The notes under the pieces: generated by a model | Database searches by the model: none | The model's input: the letters and a program-made list of their open reading frames with translations, nothing else | What the model was told of the DNA's origin: nothing | Assembly: GCA_964513215.1 (NCBI GenBank) | Contig: CAZELU010000005.1 | Coordinates: 14,881-78,880 of the forward strand | Reading direction: 5' to 3' | From: Casp-actino8 sp964513215 | Lineage (GTDB): Bacteria; Actinomycetota; Acidimicrobiia; Acidimicrobiales; Ilumatobacteraceae | Length of the DNA stretch: 64,000 nt | In this document: piece by piece, positions 25,804 to 34,161 of the stretch | Numbering within the stretch: position 1 is the first letter of the stretch | Layout of the letters: every line of letters starts with the position of its first letter | Position numbers and translations under genes: made by a program

Positions 25804-26643
25804 TTACGAGAGGGGGCCGCGGGGGTAGACGGCGTCGGGGGGCAGATCCGTTTCCCACCCGGCCGGACACCGCTCGGGCGCCACTTCGCTCAACGGCGCC
25901 AACACGAACCGACGCTCGGCGTACCGCGGGTGAGGCACCGCCAAGTTGCCACCCTTGATCACCACGTCGTCGAAGAAGAGCAAGTCGAGATCGAGCGTGC
26001 GCGGACCCCAATGAATCGTGCGGGCTCGCCCGGCGTCGGCTTCGATCCGATGCAGCCAACGCAACACCGCGTAGGGATCCATCTCGGTTTCGATCTCGAC
26101 CACCATGTTGAGGTACGCGCCCTGATTCTCGGGGCCACCCACCGGATCGGTCTCGAACACCTGCGACATCTTCCGAACCGCCGCACCCAAGCGATCGACT
26201 GCGAACCGCAGATACGACTCGCGGTCACCCAAGTTGCTTCCCAACGCGATGATGGCGCGGTGTGCCGTGAGCGGAGCCGACGATGCGCGCGTGCGATGAA
26301 TCCGCACTGCCGACGATCCGACGTCTTCGGGGATGGGCGGACGGAGCTTCGTCAGAGTGAGATCGACCGCGTTCACGTGCGCGAACGACAGCACCATGTC
26401 GGCCATCCGCTGCGCCAATCGCTCGAGGAGCAAGTCGTTCGACTTGCGCGCCACCTCGGCCACTTGCATGCACACTTCTCCGTAGTGAACGGTCTCGGTG
26501 AGATCGTCACTCTGCCCGGCATCGGTGAGGTCGGCATGAATGTCGATGTCGACGCGCAATGGCTGTGCGGCCTCGCGTTCGTGCTCGAGCACACCGATCA
26601 GTGCCATCACCCGCAAGTCGTTGATGAGGATGTGATCCGTCAC
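25804..26643 (-). CDS. fused FolB-FolK folate enzyme
   Basis: This 279-residue protein joins two folate enzymes. Residues 1 to about 115 form a FolB dihydroneopterin aldolase (VTDHILINDLRVMALIGV, conserved catalytic region VHYGEV). Residues about 125-279 form FolK pyrophosphokinase (ALGSNLGDRESYL, NMVVEIETE, GPRTLDLDLLFFDD and PHPRYAERRFVLAPL). The aldolase makes 6-hydroxymethyl-dihydropterin and the kinase pyrophosphorylates it, so fusion lets the intermediate be passed on. The start is set at GTG 26643 because a TACCGT box ends 7 bases upstream; an alternative GTG at 26652 is inside that promoter. No true FolP is nearby. Confidence 0.88.
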   Translation of the reverse strand: MTDHILINDLRVMALIGVLEHEREAAQPLRVDIDIHADLTDAGQSDDLTETVHYGEVCMQVAEVARKSNDLLLERLAQRMADMVLSFAHVNAVDLTLTKLRPPIPEDVGSSAVRIHRTRASSAPLTAHRAIIALGSNLGDRESYLRFAVDRLGAAVRKMSQVFETDPVGGPENQGAYLNMVVEIETEMDPYAVLRWLHRIEADAGRARTIHWGPRTLDLDLLFFDDVVIKGGNLAVPHPRYAERRFVLAPLSEVAPERCPAGWETDLPPDAVYPRGPLS

Positions 26644-26650
26644 CGGGCAC

Positions 26651-26656
26651 ACGGTA
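26651..26656 (-). promoter_or_regulatory. -10 box for folB-folK, overlapping the divergent -10
   Basis: TACCGT on the minus strand ends 7 bases before GTG 26643. It shares its two innermost bases (26655-26656) with the plus-strand box. Confidence 0.6.
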
Positions 26657-26660
26657 CCGT
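26655..26660 (+). promoter_or_regulatory. -10 box for the M20 gene, overlapping the divergent -10
   Basis: TACCGT on the plus strand ends 6 bases before ATG 26667. Together the two boxes make the perfect palindrome ACGGTACCGT at 26651-26660. Confidence 0.6.
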
Positions 26661-26666
26661 TGAGTC

Positions 26667-27923
26667 ATGGCATCCGATACCTCCGTGTCGACGTTCGATC
26701 CGCAGCGCGTCATCGCCGATCTCGAAGGCCTGGCCGCACGTACCGGCGGCCCGGCGGGTTCTCGACGCCTGGCCTGGACACCCGAATGGGTCGAGGCCCG
26801 CAACCTTCTGCGCGAACATCTCGCCACTTTGCCGGTCGACGTCGACGTCGACGAAGCCGGCAACTTGTGGGCCTACTTGCGCGGTGAAAGTACCGACACG
26901 CTCGTGGTGGGCAGTCACCTCGACAGTGTTCCGAAGGGCGGCTGGCTCGACGGTGCGCTGGGCGTGATGGCCGGTCTCGAGTTGCTGCGCGCACTCGCCG
27001 CCGAGGGCAAGCCGCCGATCACGGTGGCCCTCGTCGATTGGGCCGACGAAGAAGGCGCTCGATTCTCGCGCTCACTGTTCGGCTCGGCCGCGTTCATGGG
27101 AACGGTCGATCCGAAGATCTTGGCCGGTCTCGTCGACAAAGAAGGCAACCGCCTGGTCGATGTCTTGCCGCAACACGGCGTCGACATCAATCGTCTCGAT
27201 GGCGCTCAGCGCCGTCAGGAAAACGTGAAGGCATACGTGGAAGTGCACATCGAACAAGGGCCGGTTCTCGAGTCGATGGGCAAGGGAATCTGCACGGTCA
27301 CCGGCACCAAGGGAATCGAACGCGAGCGTCTCGTGTTCCGCGGCCAGGCCGCCCACGCCGGAACCATGCCCATGCCGATGCGTCGCGATTCGTTCCGGGC
27401 TGCCTCGCGTTTCGCCTTGGCCGTGGCCGAAATCGGAGATCGTCACGACGGCGTCACCACCGTTGGCGCGGTGGCGTGCAAACCCGGTGTGGTCACAGCC
27501 GTTGCCGGAGAAACCACCATCACTCTCGACATGCGCCACATCGACGCCGGAGAACTGGCTGCGATGCTCGCCGAGAGCAAGGCGGCCGCCGACGACGCGG
27601 CGGCGGCCGAAGGCTGCACGGTCGAGTGGGAACACATCTTCCGCATTCCCCCGATGCCGTTCCATCCGCTGCTACTCGATGCCGCTCGTGAGAGCGTGCG
27701 CGAAGTCGAGGGTCACGACATCGAGTTGCCGAGCGGCGCACTTCACGACGCCAGTGAGACCGCTCGATCGATTCCGACCGTGATGATCTTCTCGTCGTCC
27801 ACCAACGGCCTCAGTCACACACCCGAAGAAGACACTCCGCGAGATCACCTCGTGATGGCCGCCGATGCGTTCGACCGCACCTGTCGACGGGCCATCGATC
27901 TGATTCGCAGCGGCACCCTGTAA
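26667..27923 (+). CDS. M20 amidohydrolase (allantoate/N-carbamoyl-amino-acid type)
   Basis: The 418-residue zinc peptidase-fold enzyme matches the hydantoinase/carbamoylase group. Metal ligands are visible as His84 (GSHLDSVPKGG), Asp95 (DGALG), Glu128/Glu129 (DEEGARF), His194 (VEVHIEQGP) and a late histidine in NGLSHTPEE. Enzymes of this group remove carbamoyl or ureido groups, for example from N-carbamoyl-amino acids, allantoate or beta-ureidopropionate. The substrate cannot be settled here. Given the upstream nucleoside salvage region, a role in pyrimidine or purine breakdown is plausible. It has its own leaderless-type start. Confidence 0.87.
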   Translation: MASDTSVSTFDPQRVIADLEGLAARTGGPAGSRRLAWTPEWVEARNLLREHLATLPVDVDVDEAGNLWAYLRGESTDTLVVGSHLDSVPKGGWLDGALGVMAGLELLRALAAEGKPPITVALVDWADEEGARFSRSLFGSAAFMGTVDPKILAGLVDKEGNRLVDVLPQHGVDINRLDGAQRRQENVKAYVEVHIEQGPVLESMGKGICTVTGTKGIERERLVFRGQAAHAGTMPMPMRRDSFRAASRFALAVAEIGDRHDGVTTVGAVACKPGVVTAVAGETTITLDMRHIDAGELAAMLAESKAAADDAAAAEGCTVEWEHIFRIPPMPFHPLLLDAARESVREVEGHDIELPSGALHDASETARSIPTVMIFSSSTNGLSHTPEEDTPRDHLVMAADAFDRTCRRAIDLIRSGTL

Positions 27924-27938
27924 CGGCGAGTTCGCCGT

Positions 27939-27962
27939 GAAGCAGGGGCTCAGCCCCGCTTC
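27939..27962. terminator. hairpin between convergent genes
   Basis: GAAGC and GGGGC pair with GCCCC and GCTTC around a TCA loop, with one bulged A: ten base pairs in all, overlapping the gatB stop. No T-run follows on either strand, so a terminator role is uncertain. Confidence 0.4.
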
Positions 27963-29386
27963 GACTGCAGCAACGCCGTGACGGCTTTGCCGTCGGCCTT
28001 GCCCTTGCTCGCCTTCATGATCGCGCCGACCAACGCGCCCATGGCCTTCTCTTCACCCGCGCAGTACTTGGCCCACGCATCGGCCTGCGCCGCGATCACT
28101 TCGTCGACCATCGCTTCGAGGGCACCGGTATCCATGGCTTCGAAACCCTTGGCCGCGGCGATCTTCTCGGCATCGCCGCCACCGTTGGCGACGATCTCGG
28201 CGAGAACCGTCTTGGCTTGAGTGGACGTGAGCTTGCCCGAGGTCTCGAGCACGATCATGCGCGCCAGATCGGCTGCTGGCACCGCCGGCGTCGCGCCTTG
28301 CTCGGCGTACGCCTCTTTCACGTGCACGAGTGCGCGTGACGCGTCGGCACCGGCGGCGGCCACCGCGAGTACGTAGTCGTCCTGGCCGCGTTCGACCACG
28401 ACCATGACGGCTTCTCCATCGGACGGCGCACCCGTGGCCGACGACAGTCGCGCGCGTCGCTCACGCGGCAACATCGGAAGAGCCGCGCGCACCGCGTCGA
28501 TCCACGAAGCCTCCGGAGCCAACGGCACCAGGTCTGGTTCGAGGAAGTAGCGGTAGTCGTCGGCGTCTTCTTTGGTTCGCAGAGTGTGCGTGCGTCCGTC
28601 GTTCTCGTCCCAGTGACGCGTTTCCTGACGAACCTTTTCGCCACCTTCGATGAGTGCGATCTGTCGACGAGCCTCGTACTCGATGGCCCGACCGAGCGAG
28701 CGCACCGAGTTGACGTTCTTGATCTCACAACGCGTTCCGAGAGGCGCACCCGGCTTGCGCACGCTCACGTTGGCGTCACAGCGCATCGACCCCTCTTCCA
28801 TCTTCGCATCGGATGCACCGATGGCCACGAGGATCTGCCGCAGTTCGGTGACGTACTGCTTGGCCTCGTCGGGCGTGGCGATGTCGGGCCGACCCACGAT
28901 CTCGACCAGCGGAACACCAGCGCGATTGAAGTCGATGAGCGAATAGTCGGAGCCATGAATACGGCCGCCGGTTCCACCGATGTGCGTGCTCTTGCCCGTG
29001 TCTTCTTCGAGGTGTGCGCGCTCGATACCGATGCGCTTGCCGCCAGGCAGTTCGAGCCAACCGTCGATGTTGAGCGGAACGTCGTACTGCGAGATCTGGT
29101 ACGCCTTGGGCATGTCGGGGTAGAAGTAGTTCTTGCGGTGGAACGTGCAGGCCTGCACCGAGCAGTTGAGGGCCAGGCCGATTCGCATCGCGAGTTCGAC
29201 GGCCTGACGGTTGAGCACGGGAAGGGCACCGGGCAATCCGAGCGTCACCGGGTCGATGTGCGTGTTCGGATCGTCACCGAACCGGTTGGCGCTGGCCGAG
29301 AACAACTTGGTGGCCGTGGCGAGTTCGACGTGAACCTCGAGGCCCACCACCAACTCGTAGCCGTCGATCATGAACGTCTCGCTCAC
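27950..29386 (-). CDS. gatB: Asp/Glu-tRNA amidotransferase subunit B
   Basis: The 478-residue GatB protein has its usual opening YELVVGLEVHVELAT, the GLPGALPVLNRQAVE segment, NYFYPDMPKAYQISQYD, the kinase-like core with DFNRAGVPLVEIV and EIKNVNSVRSL, and the C-terminal YqeY-like domain (KLTSTQAKTVL onward) that binds tRNA. With GatA and GatC it amidates misacylated Glu-tRNA(Gln) and/or Asp-tRNA(Asn). The GTG at 29386 is chosen because GGAGGT lies five bases upstream and it overlaps the gatA stop by GTGA. The kinase core and tail are intact. Confidence 0.95.
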   Translation of the reverse strand: MSETFMIDGYELVVGLEVHVELATATKLFSASANRFGDDPNTHIDPVTLGLPGALPVLNRQAVELAMRIGLALNCSVQACTFHRKNYFYPDMPKAYQISQYDVPLNIDGWLELPGGKRIGIERAHLEEDTGKSTHIGGTGGRIHGSDYSLIDFNRAGVPLVEIVGRPDIATPDEAKQYVTELRQILVAIGASDAKMEEGSMRCDANVSVRKPGAPLGTRCEIKNVNSVRSLGRAIEYEARRQIALIEGGEKVRQETRHWDENDGRTHTLRTKEDADDYRYFLEPDLVPLAPEASWIDAVRAALPMLPRERRARLSSATGAPSDGEAVMVVVERGQDDYVLAVAAAGADASRALVHVKEAYAEQGATPAVPAADLARMIVLETSGKLTSTQAKTVLAEIVANGGGDAEKIAAAKGFEAMDTGALEAMVDEVIAAQADAWAKYCAGEEKAMGALVGAIMKASKGKADGKAVTALLQSKRG

Positions 29387-30822
29387 TTCGCACCTCCGGG
29401 CGCGACGCGCTCGAGATGAGCCGCCACCTGGAACATGACCGATTCGCCGAGAGTCGGTGCGAGCACCTGCACGCCGACCGGCAGACCATGCGCACCGGTT
29501 CCGAAGGGCACGCTCATGGCCGGGTGACCGGCGAGGTTGGTGGGAATCGTGAAGACGTCGCACAAGTACATCGACAGCGGATCGTCGACCTTGGCCCCCA
29601 CCGGGAACGCAACGATCGGCGAAGTGGGCGTGAGAAGCACATCGGCCTTCTGGTACGCGCGAGCGAAGTCGTCGGAGATCAGACGGCGCACCTTGAGGGC
29701 CTTGCCGTAGTACGCGTCGTAGTAACCAGCCGACAAGGCGTAGGTGCCGAGCATGATGCGGCGCTTCACTTCGTCGCCGAAGCCAGCAGCCCGCGTCGCC
29801 ATGTACATCGCATTGGTGTCGGCCGCGTCCACGCGCAGGCCGTAGCGCACGCCGTCGTAGCGGGCCAGGTTGCTGCTCGCCTCGGCCGGAGCGATGAGGT
29901 AGTACGCAGTGAGGCCGTACTTCATGGAGGGCAGTTCGACGTCGACGATGGTGGCACCGGCCGCCGCCAACGCCTCGAAAGATTCGGCCAGGCGTGCTTC
30001 GACTTCGGGATCGCTGCCGCCGGGGAGATCGGTGATGCGACCGATGCGCAGTCCCTTCACGTCGCGGTCGAGCGAACCCTGCAGCGACAGAGCGGGCTGC
30101 GGAATCGACGTGCTGTCGAGCGGATCGTGACCGCTCATCGCTTCGAGCAGAACCGCGGCATCGCGTACGTCGACCGTGAACGGGCCGATCTGGTCGAGGC
30201 TGCTCGCGAAGGCCACGAGTCCGTAGCGGCTCACGGTGCCGTACGTCGGCTTCACACCGACCACTCCGCACAGTGCGGCGGGTTGGCGAATGGAACCACC
30301 GGTGTCGCTGCCGAGACTCGCGGCGGCGAAACCAGCGGCAACGGCCGCGGCACTGCCACCGCTCGAACCACCCGACACGCGCGACGTGTCGTGCGGGTTG
30401 TACGTGACACCGAACGCCGAGTTCTCGGTGCTCGAGCCCATGGCGAACTCGTCGAGATTGGTCTTGCCCACGAACACGGCGCCGGCTTCGGCCAACCGCG
30501 TGACGACCGTGGCGTCGTACGGAGGCTTCCAGCCTTCGAGAATGCGTGACGAACACGTGGTGGGCACGCCGCGCGTGCACATGTTGTCCTTCAGTGCGAT
30601 CGGCACACCGGCCAACGGACCCGGATCGCGTCCGGCCTTCACGTCGGCGTCGACCTTGGCTGCCATCGTGCGGGCCTGCTCGCGGGTCACGAGATTGAAC
30701 GCGTGGATCGACGACTCGCGAGAGTCGATCCGGGCCAGGTACTGGTCGAGAACGGCGACGGCCGACACCGATCCGTTGCGGACAGCAGTGGCGATGTCGA
30801 CGGCATTCGAGAGTTCGGCCAC
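29383..30822 (-). CDS. gatA: Asp/Glu-tRNA amidotransferase subunit A
   Basis: The 479-residue amidase-signature subunit has the catalytic lysine in IALKDNMCTRG and the serines in SGGSSGGSAAAVAAG and SDTGGSIRQPA. KPTYGTVSRYGLVAFASSLDQIGP is a strong GatA marker. It hydrolyses glutamine and supplies ammonia to GatB. The gene starts at GTG 30822, one base past the gatC stop, and is coupled to gatB by a four-base overlap. Order C-A-B on the minus strand is the standard bacterial arrangement. Confidence 0.95.
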   Translation of the reverse strand: MAELSNAVDIATAVRNGSVSAVAVLDQYLARIDSRESSIHAFNLVTREQARTMAAKVDADVKAGRDPGPLAGVPIALKDNMCTRGVPTTCSSRILEGWKPPYDATVVTRLAEAGAVFVGKTNLDEFAMGSSTENSAFGVTYNPHDTSRVSGGSSGGSAAAVAAGFAAASLGSDTGGSIRQPAALCGVVGVKPTYGTVSRYGLVAFASSLDQIGPFTVDVRDAAVLLEAMSGHDPLDSTSIPQPALSLQGSLDRDVKGLRIGRITDLPGGSDPEVEARLAESFEALAAAGATIVDVELPSMKYGLTAYYLIAPAEASSNLARYDGVRYGLRVDAADTNAMYMATRAAGFGDEVKRRIMLGTYALSAGYYDAYYGKALKVRRLISDDFARAYQKADVLLTPTSPIVAFPVGAKVDDPLSMYLCDVFTIPTNLAGHPAMSVPFGTGAHGLPVGVQVLAPTLGESVMFQVAAHLERVAPGGAK

Positions 30823-30823
30823 G

Positions 30824-31138
30824 TCAGCCCTCGAGTCCGATGATCGGAGGCACGCGGAAACGACCGTCTTCGGCCGCTGGCGCCACGGCCAGAACCTCGT
30901 CGCGATCGAGACCGGGCTTCACGACGTCGTCACGCATCACGTTCACGAGCGGGTAGGGCTGCGTCATCGGTTCGACCGCGGCCAGATCGAGAGCGTCGAT
31001 GTCGGCGAAATGCTCGAGCATGCCGGCCAACTGATTGGTGAGTCGATCGACCTCAGCCGGGGTCACATCGAGGCGCGCCAGACGCGCGACCTTGGCGACG
31101 GCGTCGGGGGAAATACGAGCCTGGGGAGTTTCGGGCAC
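30824..31138 (-). CDS. gatC: Asp/Glu-tRNA amidotransferase subunit C
   Basis: The 104-residue GatC protein has AVAKVARLARLDVTPAEVDRL and the GMLEHFADIDALDLAAVEPM segment, with the end DGRFRVPPIIGLEG matching the family. It stabilises the GatA-GatB complex. The start is taken at GTG 31138 because a TAGGAT box ends 8 bases before it; the longer open frame upstream runs into the alpha-galactosidase gene. It heads the gatCAB operon. Confidence 0.92.
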   Translation of the reverse strand: MPETPQARISPDAVAKVARLARLDVTPAEVDRLTNQLAGMLEHFADIDALDLAAVEPMTQPYPLVNVMRDDVVKPGLDRDEVLAVAPAAEDGRFRVPPIIGLEG

Positions 31139-31146
31139 GAAGATGA

Positions 31147-31152
31147 ATCCTA
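31147..31152 (-). promoter_or_regulatory. -10 box for gatCAB
   Basis: TAGGAT (minus strand) ends 8 bases before GTG 31138. It overlaps the end of the alpha-galactosidase gene, so gatCAB can be transcribed on its own. Confidence 0.55.
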
Positions 31153-33210
31153 CGAGCCGGACAGGTGGACCAGCACGGCTCTTTCGGGCCACTGAACCGG
31201 CACCGGGAGGCCAACTGTCGCCAGATCTCGACCAGTGAGACGCACCGCGTCGATCGACCGCCCGAGCAACGAGGTCACCGTGTACACGCAATCGTCGATC
31301 AGACCGGGAACCCGGATCGTGGTCGGCCTCAGCGAGTCGGGTGAATCGACCTGGGCCACCGAGATCACTGCTTCACGACGATTCTCGGCGTAGACACCGT
31401 GAACCACCATGGACGGATCGGTGTCGAATCGAACGGTGTCGCCATGATGCAGCAGGTGGCGCCACGTCTTGTAGGCATCGATACCAGCGCGCAGTTCGTC
31501 GAGATCGTCGTTCGACATCGCGGTGACATCGGCTTCGACCCCCATGTGCCCGAAGAAGGCCGTGATCACGCGGAAGTTCATCGAGTGGCGGCGTCCCGCA
31601 CTGTGCGACGGTGACGGGCCGACGTGCGCACCCATCACCTCGGGCGGGATCACCATCGAGGCTCCGTACTGAATGCGCTGACGCTCGAGCGCGTCGTTGT
31701 TGTCGCTCGTCCAGAAACGTTCGACTCGAGTGAGCACACCGAAGTCGATACGTCCACCACCGGATGCGCACGCTTCGAATTCGACCTCTGGATGACGTGC
31801 ACGCAGCCAGTCGAGCAGTCGGTACATGGCGAGTGTTTGCTCGTGTGCGGCCGACTTTCCATCGGCTCCACTCCCCTGCACGAGCCAGCGATTCATGTCC
31901 CACTTCACGTAGGCGATCTCGTGATCGCGCAACAACGCGTCGAGTCGCCCGGCTATGTGCTCGAACGCATCGGACCGGGTGAGGTCGATCACCACTTGCT
32001 CACGGCCCAATACGGGGTCGTATCCCTCGGTGGCCAGGATCCACTCGGGATGCGTGCGCAGGAGCTCGGAGTCGGGATTGGCCATCTCGGGCTCGACCCA
32101 AATCCCGAATTCCATTCCACGACTGCGCACGTGCTCGATGAGAGGCGTCAACCCGTTCGGATACACATCGGTCGACACGATCCAGTCGCCCAAGCCCGAC
32201 GAACTCGATCGACGTGAACCGAACCAGCCGTCGTCGAGTACGAATCGCTCGATTCCGACCGTCGCGGCCACATCGGCGAGAGCTTTCAATCGATCTTCAC
32301 GATGATCGAAGTAGACCGCTTCCCACGTATTGAGGTGCACGGGACGCGGCCCGAGATCGCGTGGCAGTCGACGGCGCGCTTCGCGATGGAACGACCAGCT
32401 GGCCGCGTTGAAACCACTCGATGAATGAACCCCGACGACATCGGGCGTCGTGAACGATTCGCCGGGGTACACGCAGATCTCACCGGGATGGAACAACTCG
32501 CCCATCTGCACGTAGCGGCGCTCGTCGACCAGCCGTTCGGCGTAGGTGACGTGATTGCCACTCCAGGCGAGGTGCAGACCCCACACCTCGCCCGACCACT
32601 CGTCGGCCCGAATCTCACTCGCGAACACGAACGGTGGATGCTCGTGAGACGTGCGCCCCAATCGATTTTCGGCGGTCCAGGCACCACGGGGCCACACGAA
32701 TCGCTCGAAGCGAAATTCGTCCGACCAGCGACCCGAGAACACGCCGAGTTCGGCAGCGACATGAGGGAGCGGCACCGACACGCTGAAGGCGTCGAGCATG
32801 TACGGAGAGTCACCACGATTCTCCACACTGACCGAGGCGACGAACGCTCCGCTGTGTGTGAGAAAGATGGTCGTCGTCAGTGCGAGTTCGGCCACCTCGT
32901 CGATGCCGCGAACGACGAGGCGTTCGCCGTCGGAAACGACATCGCGACGATGCGACTCGTACGAGAAACGCGGCGCCCACACGCGGCCACCGCGCCGATG
33001 CCCCGACAGGCCCGGGCGTCCGGGAAACCCGTCTCCGTGCATGGGCACGACACTGATGGGAGCGATCACATCGATCGTTCCGGGTGGTGCCGGCCTGACC
33101 GGCGGTGGCGACACCGAATCGACCGGGCGACCCCAATGGAGGATGACCGGAACGCCTGATGAGCAGTCGACCACGAGACTCGTGGATTCATTGCACAGGT
33201 GCTCGATCAC
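31150..33210 (-). CDS. GH36 alpha-galactosidase
   Basis: The 686-residue enzyme matches glycoside hydrolase family 36. The N-terminal beta-domain is followed by the barrel, where NTWEAVYFD, ERFVLDDGWFG, WVEPEMANPDSEL and the nucleophile Asp438 (VKWDMNR) lead to CASGGGRID and the acid/base Asp503 (FWTSDNND). It removes alpha-1,6-linked galactose from oligosaccharides such as melibiose and raffinose. No signal peptide is visible, so it is cytoplasmic and needs a sugar importer elsewhere. GTG 33210 has a TAGCCC hexamer 6 bases upstream and a GGAGGAG further out. GalT begins divergently 87 bases away, a Leloir-linked pair. Confidence 0.92.
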   Translation of the reverse strand: MIEHLCNESTSLVVDCSSGVPVILHWGRPVDSVSPPPVRPAPPGTIDVIAPISVVPMHGDGFPGRPGLSGHRRGGRVWAPRFSYESHRRDVVSDGERLVVRGIDEVAELALTTTIFLTHSGAFVASVSVENRGDSPYMLDAFSVSVPLPHVAAELGVFSGRWSDEFRFERFVWPRGAWTAENRLGRTSHEHPPFVFASEIRADEWSGEVWGLHLAWSGNHVTYAERLVDERRYVQMGELFHPGEICVYPGESFTTPDVVGVHSSSGFNAASWSFHREARRRLPRDLGPRPVHLNTWEAVYFDHREDRLKALADVAATVGIERFVLDDGWFGSRRSSSSGLGDWIVSTDVYPNGLTPLIEHVRSRGMEFGIWVEPEMANPDSELLRTHPEWILATEGYDPVLGREQVVIDLTRSDAFEHIAGRLDALLRDHEIAYVKWDMNRWLVQGSGADGKSAAHEQTLAMYRLLDWLRARHPEVEFEACASGGGRIDFGVLTRVERFWTSDNNDALERQRIQYGASMVIPPEVMGAHVGPSPSHSAGRRHSMNFRVITAFFGHMGVEADVTAMSNDDLDELRAGIDAYKTWRHLLHHGDTVRFDTDPSMVVHGVYAENRREAVISVAQVDSPDSLRPTTIRVPGLIDDCVYTVTSLLGRSIDAVRLTGRDLATVGLPVPVQWPERAVLVHLSGS

Positions 33211-33284
33211 ACCTTCGGGCTATCTCCTCCGACCTGCCTTCGTCAACCGTCGACTCGAACACTCTGGGATTCCAAGCGGAATGT

Positions 33285-33290
33285 CAGAAT
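33285..33290 (+). promoter_or_regulatory. possible -10 box for galT
   Basis: CAGAAT ends 7 bases before ATG 33298 and matches the local pattern at positions 2 and 6, but not the first T. Confidence 0.4.
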
Positions 33291-33297
33291 GAAAGCA

Positions 33298-34161
33298 ATG
33301 GGTGAACCCGACGTGCGCACCGATCCGTTCCTCGGGACCGTCGTCCACGTGGTCGGCCACCGTCAGACCCGGCCCAACTTGCCCACCAACACCGATGTCG
33401 CGGGTTGTCCTTTCTGTCCCGGCGGACTCGAGGCGCCCGAGCCGTACGACGTGCGCTGGTTTCCCAACCGCTGGCCGGCCATGCCCGGTGATCGTTGCGA
33501 GGTCATCCTCTACTCCCCCGATCACGACGCCACCATCCCCTCACTCGGCGCCGCGGGTATGCGCAAGGTCGTCGACCTGTGGGCCGAGCGCACCACCGCC
33601 CTCGGACGGCGTGACGACGTCGCGTTCGTGCTCGTGTTCGAGAATCGCGGTGCGTCGGTGGGAGCGACCATCTCGCATCCGCACGGCCAGATCTACGCCT
33701 ACGACCACGTTCCCGACCGACCCCGTCGCCTCTTCACGTCCGATTGGCGACCTGATTCTCACGAATCCGATCGTCGCGTCGTCGCCAACTCGTCGTGGGT
33801 GTGCGACGTTCCCTTCGCCTCCGAGTTCCCACTGGCGTTGTCGATCGCACCCACCGCACATGTCGGCGACCTGCCGTCACTCGACGATCGACAACGAAAC
33901 GACTTGGCCGCACTGTTGGTCGACGTCTTCGACCGGCTCGATCGGCTCTTCGACGAACCACTCCCCTACATGATGTGGATCAATCAGCGGCCATTCGACG
34001 GCACACTGAGCGATGCCTGGCTGAGCATCGACATCGTGTCGCCGTGGCGTCAGCGTCAATTGCCGCGCTTCATCGCGGCCGCCGAAATCGGTGCCGGCGA
34101 GTTCTTCAATCCGGTCGTCCCCGAAGACGTGGCCGCCCGGCTGCGCGACCTCAGCTGCTGA
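33298..34161 (+). CDS. galT: galactose-1-phosphate uridylyltransferase
   Basis: The 287-residue protein is a histidine-triad GalT. The active-site motif HPHGQ places the nucleophile at His129, and a Cys-X2-Cys pair (GCPFC, residues 37 and 40) can bind zinc. It swaps galactose-1-phosphate for glucose-1-phosphate on UDP-glucose. The start could also be ATG 33289 (three residues longer), which has an AGCGGA upstream; 33298 is preferred for its -10-like hexamer and match to the family. The 3' end overlaps the convergent crotonase gene by 11 bases. With the GH36 enzyme it processes galactosides. Confidence 0.9.
   Translation: MGEPDVRTDPFLGTVVHVVGHRQTRPNLPTNTDVAGCPFCPGGLEAPEPYDVRWFPNRWPAMPGDRCEVILYSPDHDATIPSLGAAGMRKVVDLWAERTTALGRRDDVAFVLVFENRGASVGATISHPHGQIYAYDHVPDRPRRLFTSDWRPDSHESDRRVVANSSWVCDVPFASEFPLALSIAPTAHVGDLPSLDDRQRNDLAALLVDVFDRLDRLFDEPLPYMMWINQRPFDGTLSDAWLSIDIVSPWRQRQLPRFIAAAEIGAGEFFNPVVPEDVAARLRDLSC

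Noticed and set aside
27950..30580. A single 876-codon frame spanning gatB and part of gatA
   Set aside because: The upstream part is an antisense-like shadow of gatA in another frame; gatB begins at GTG 29386, which has a strong Shine-Dalgarno sequence.
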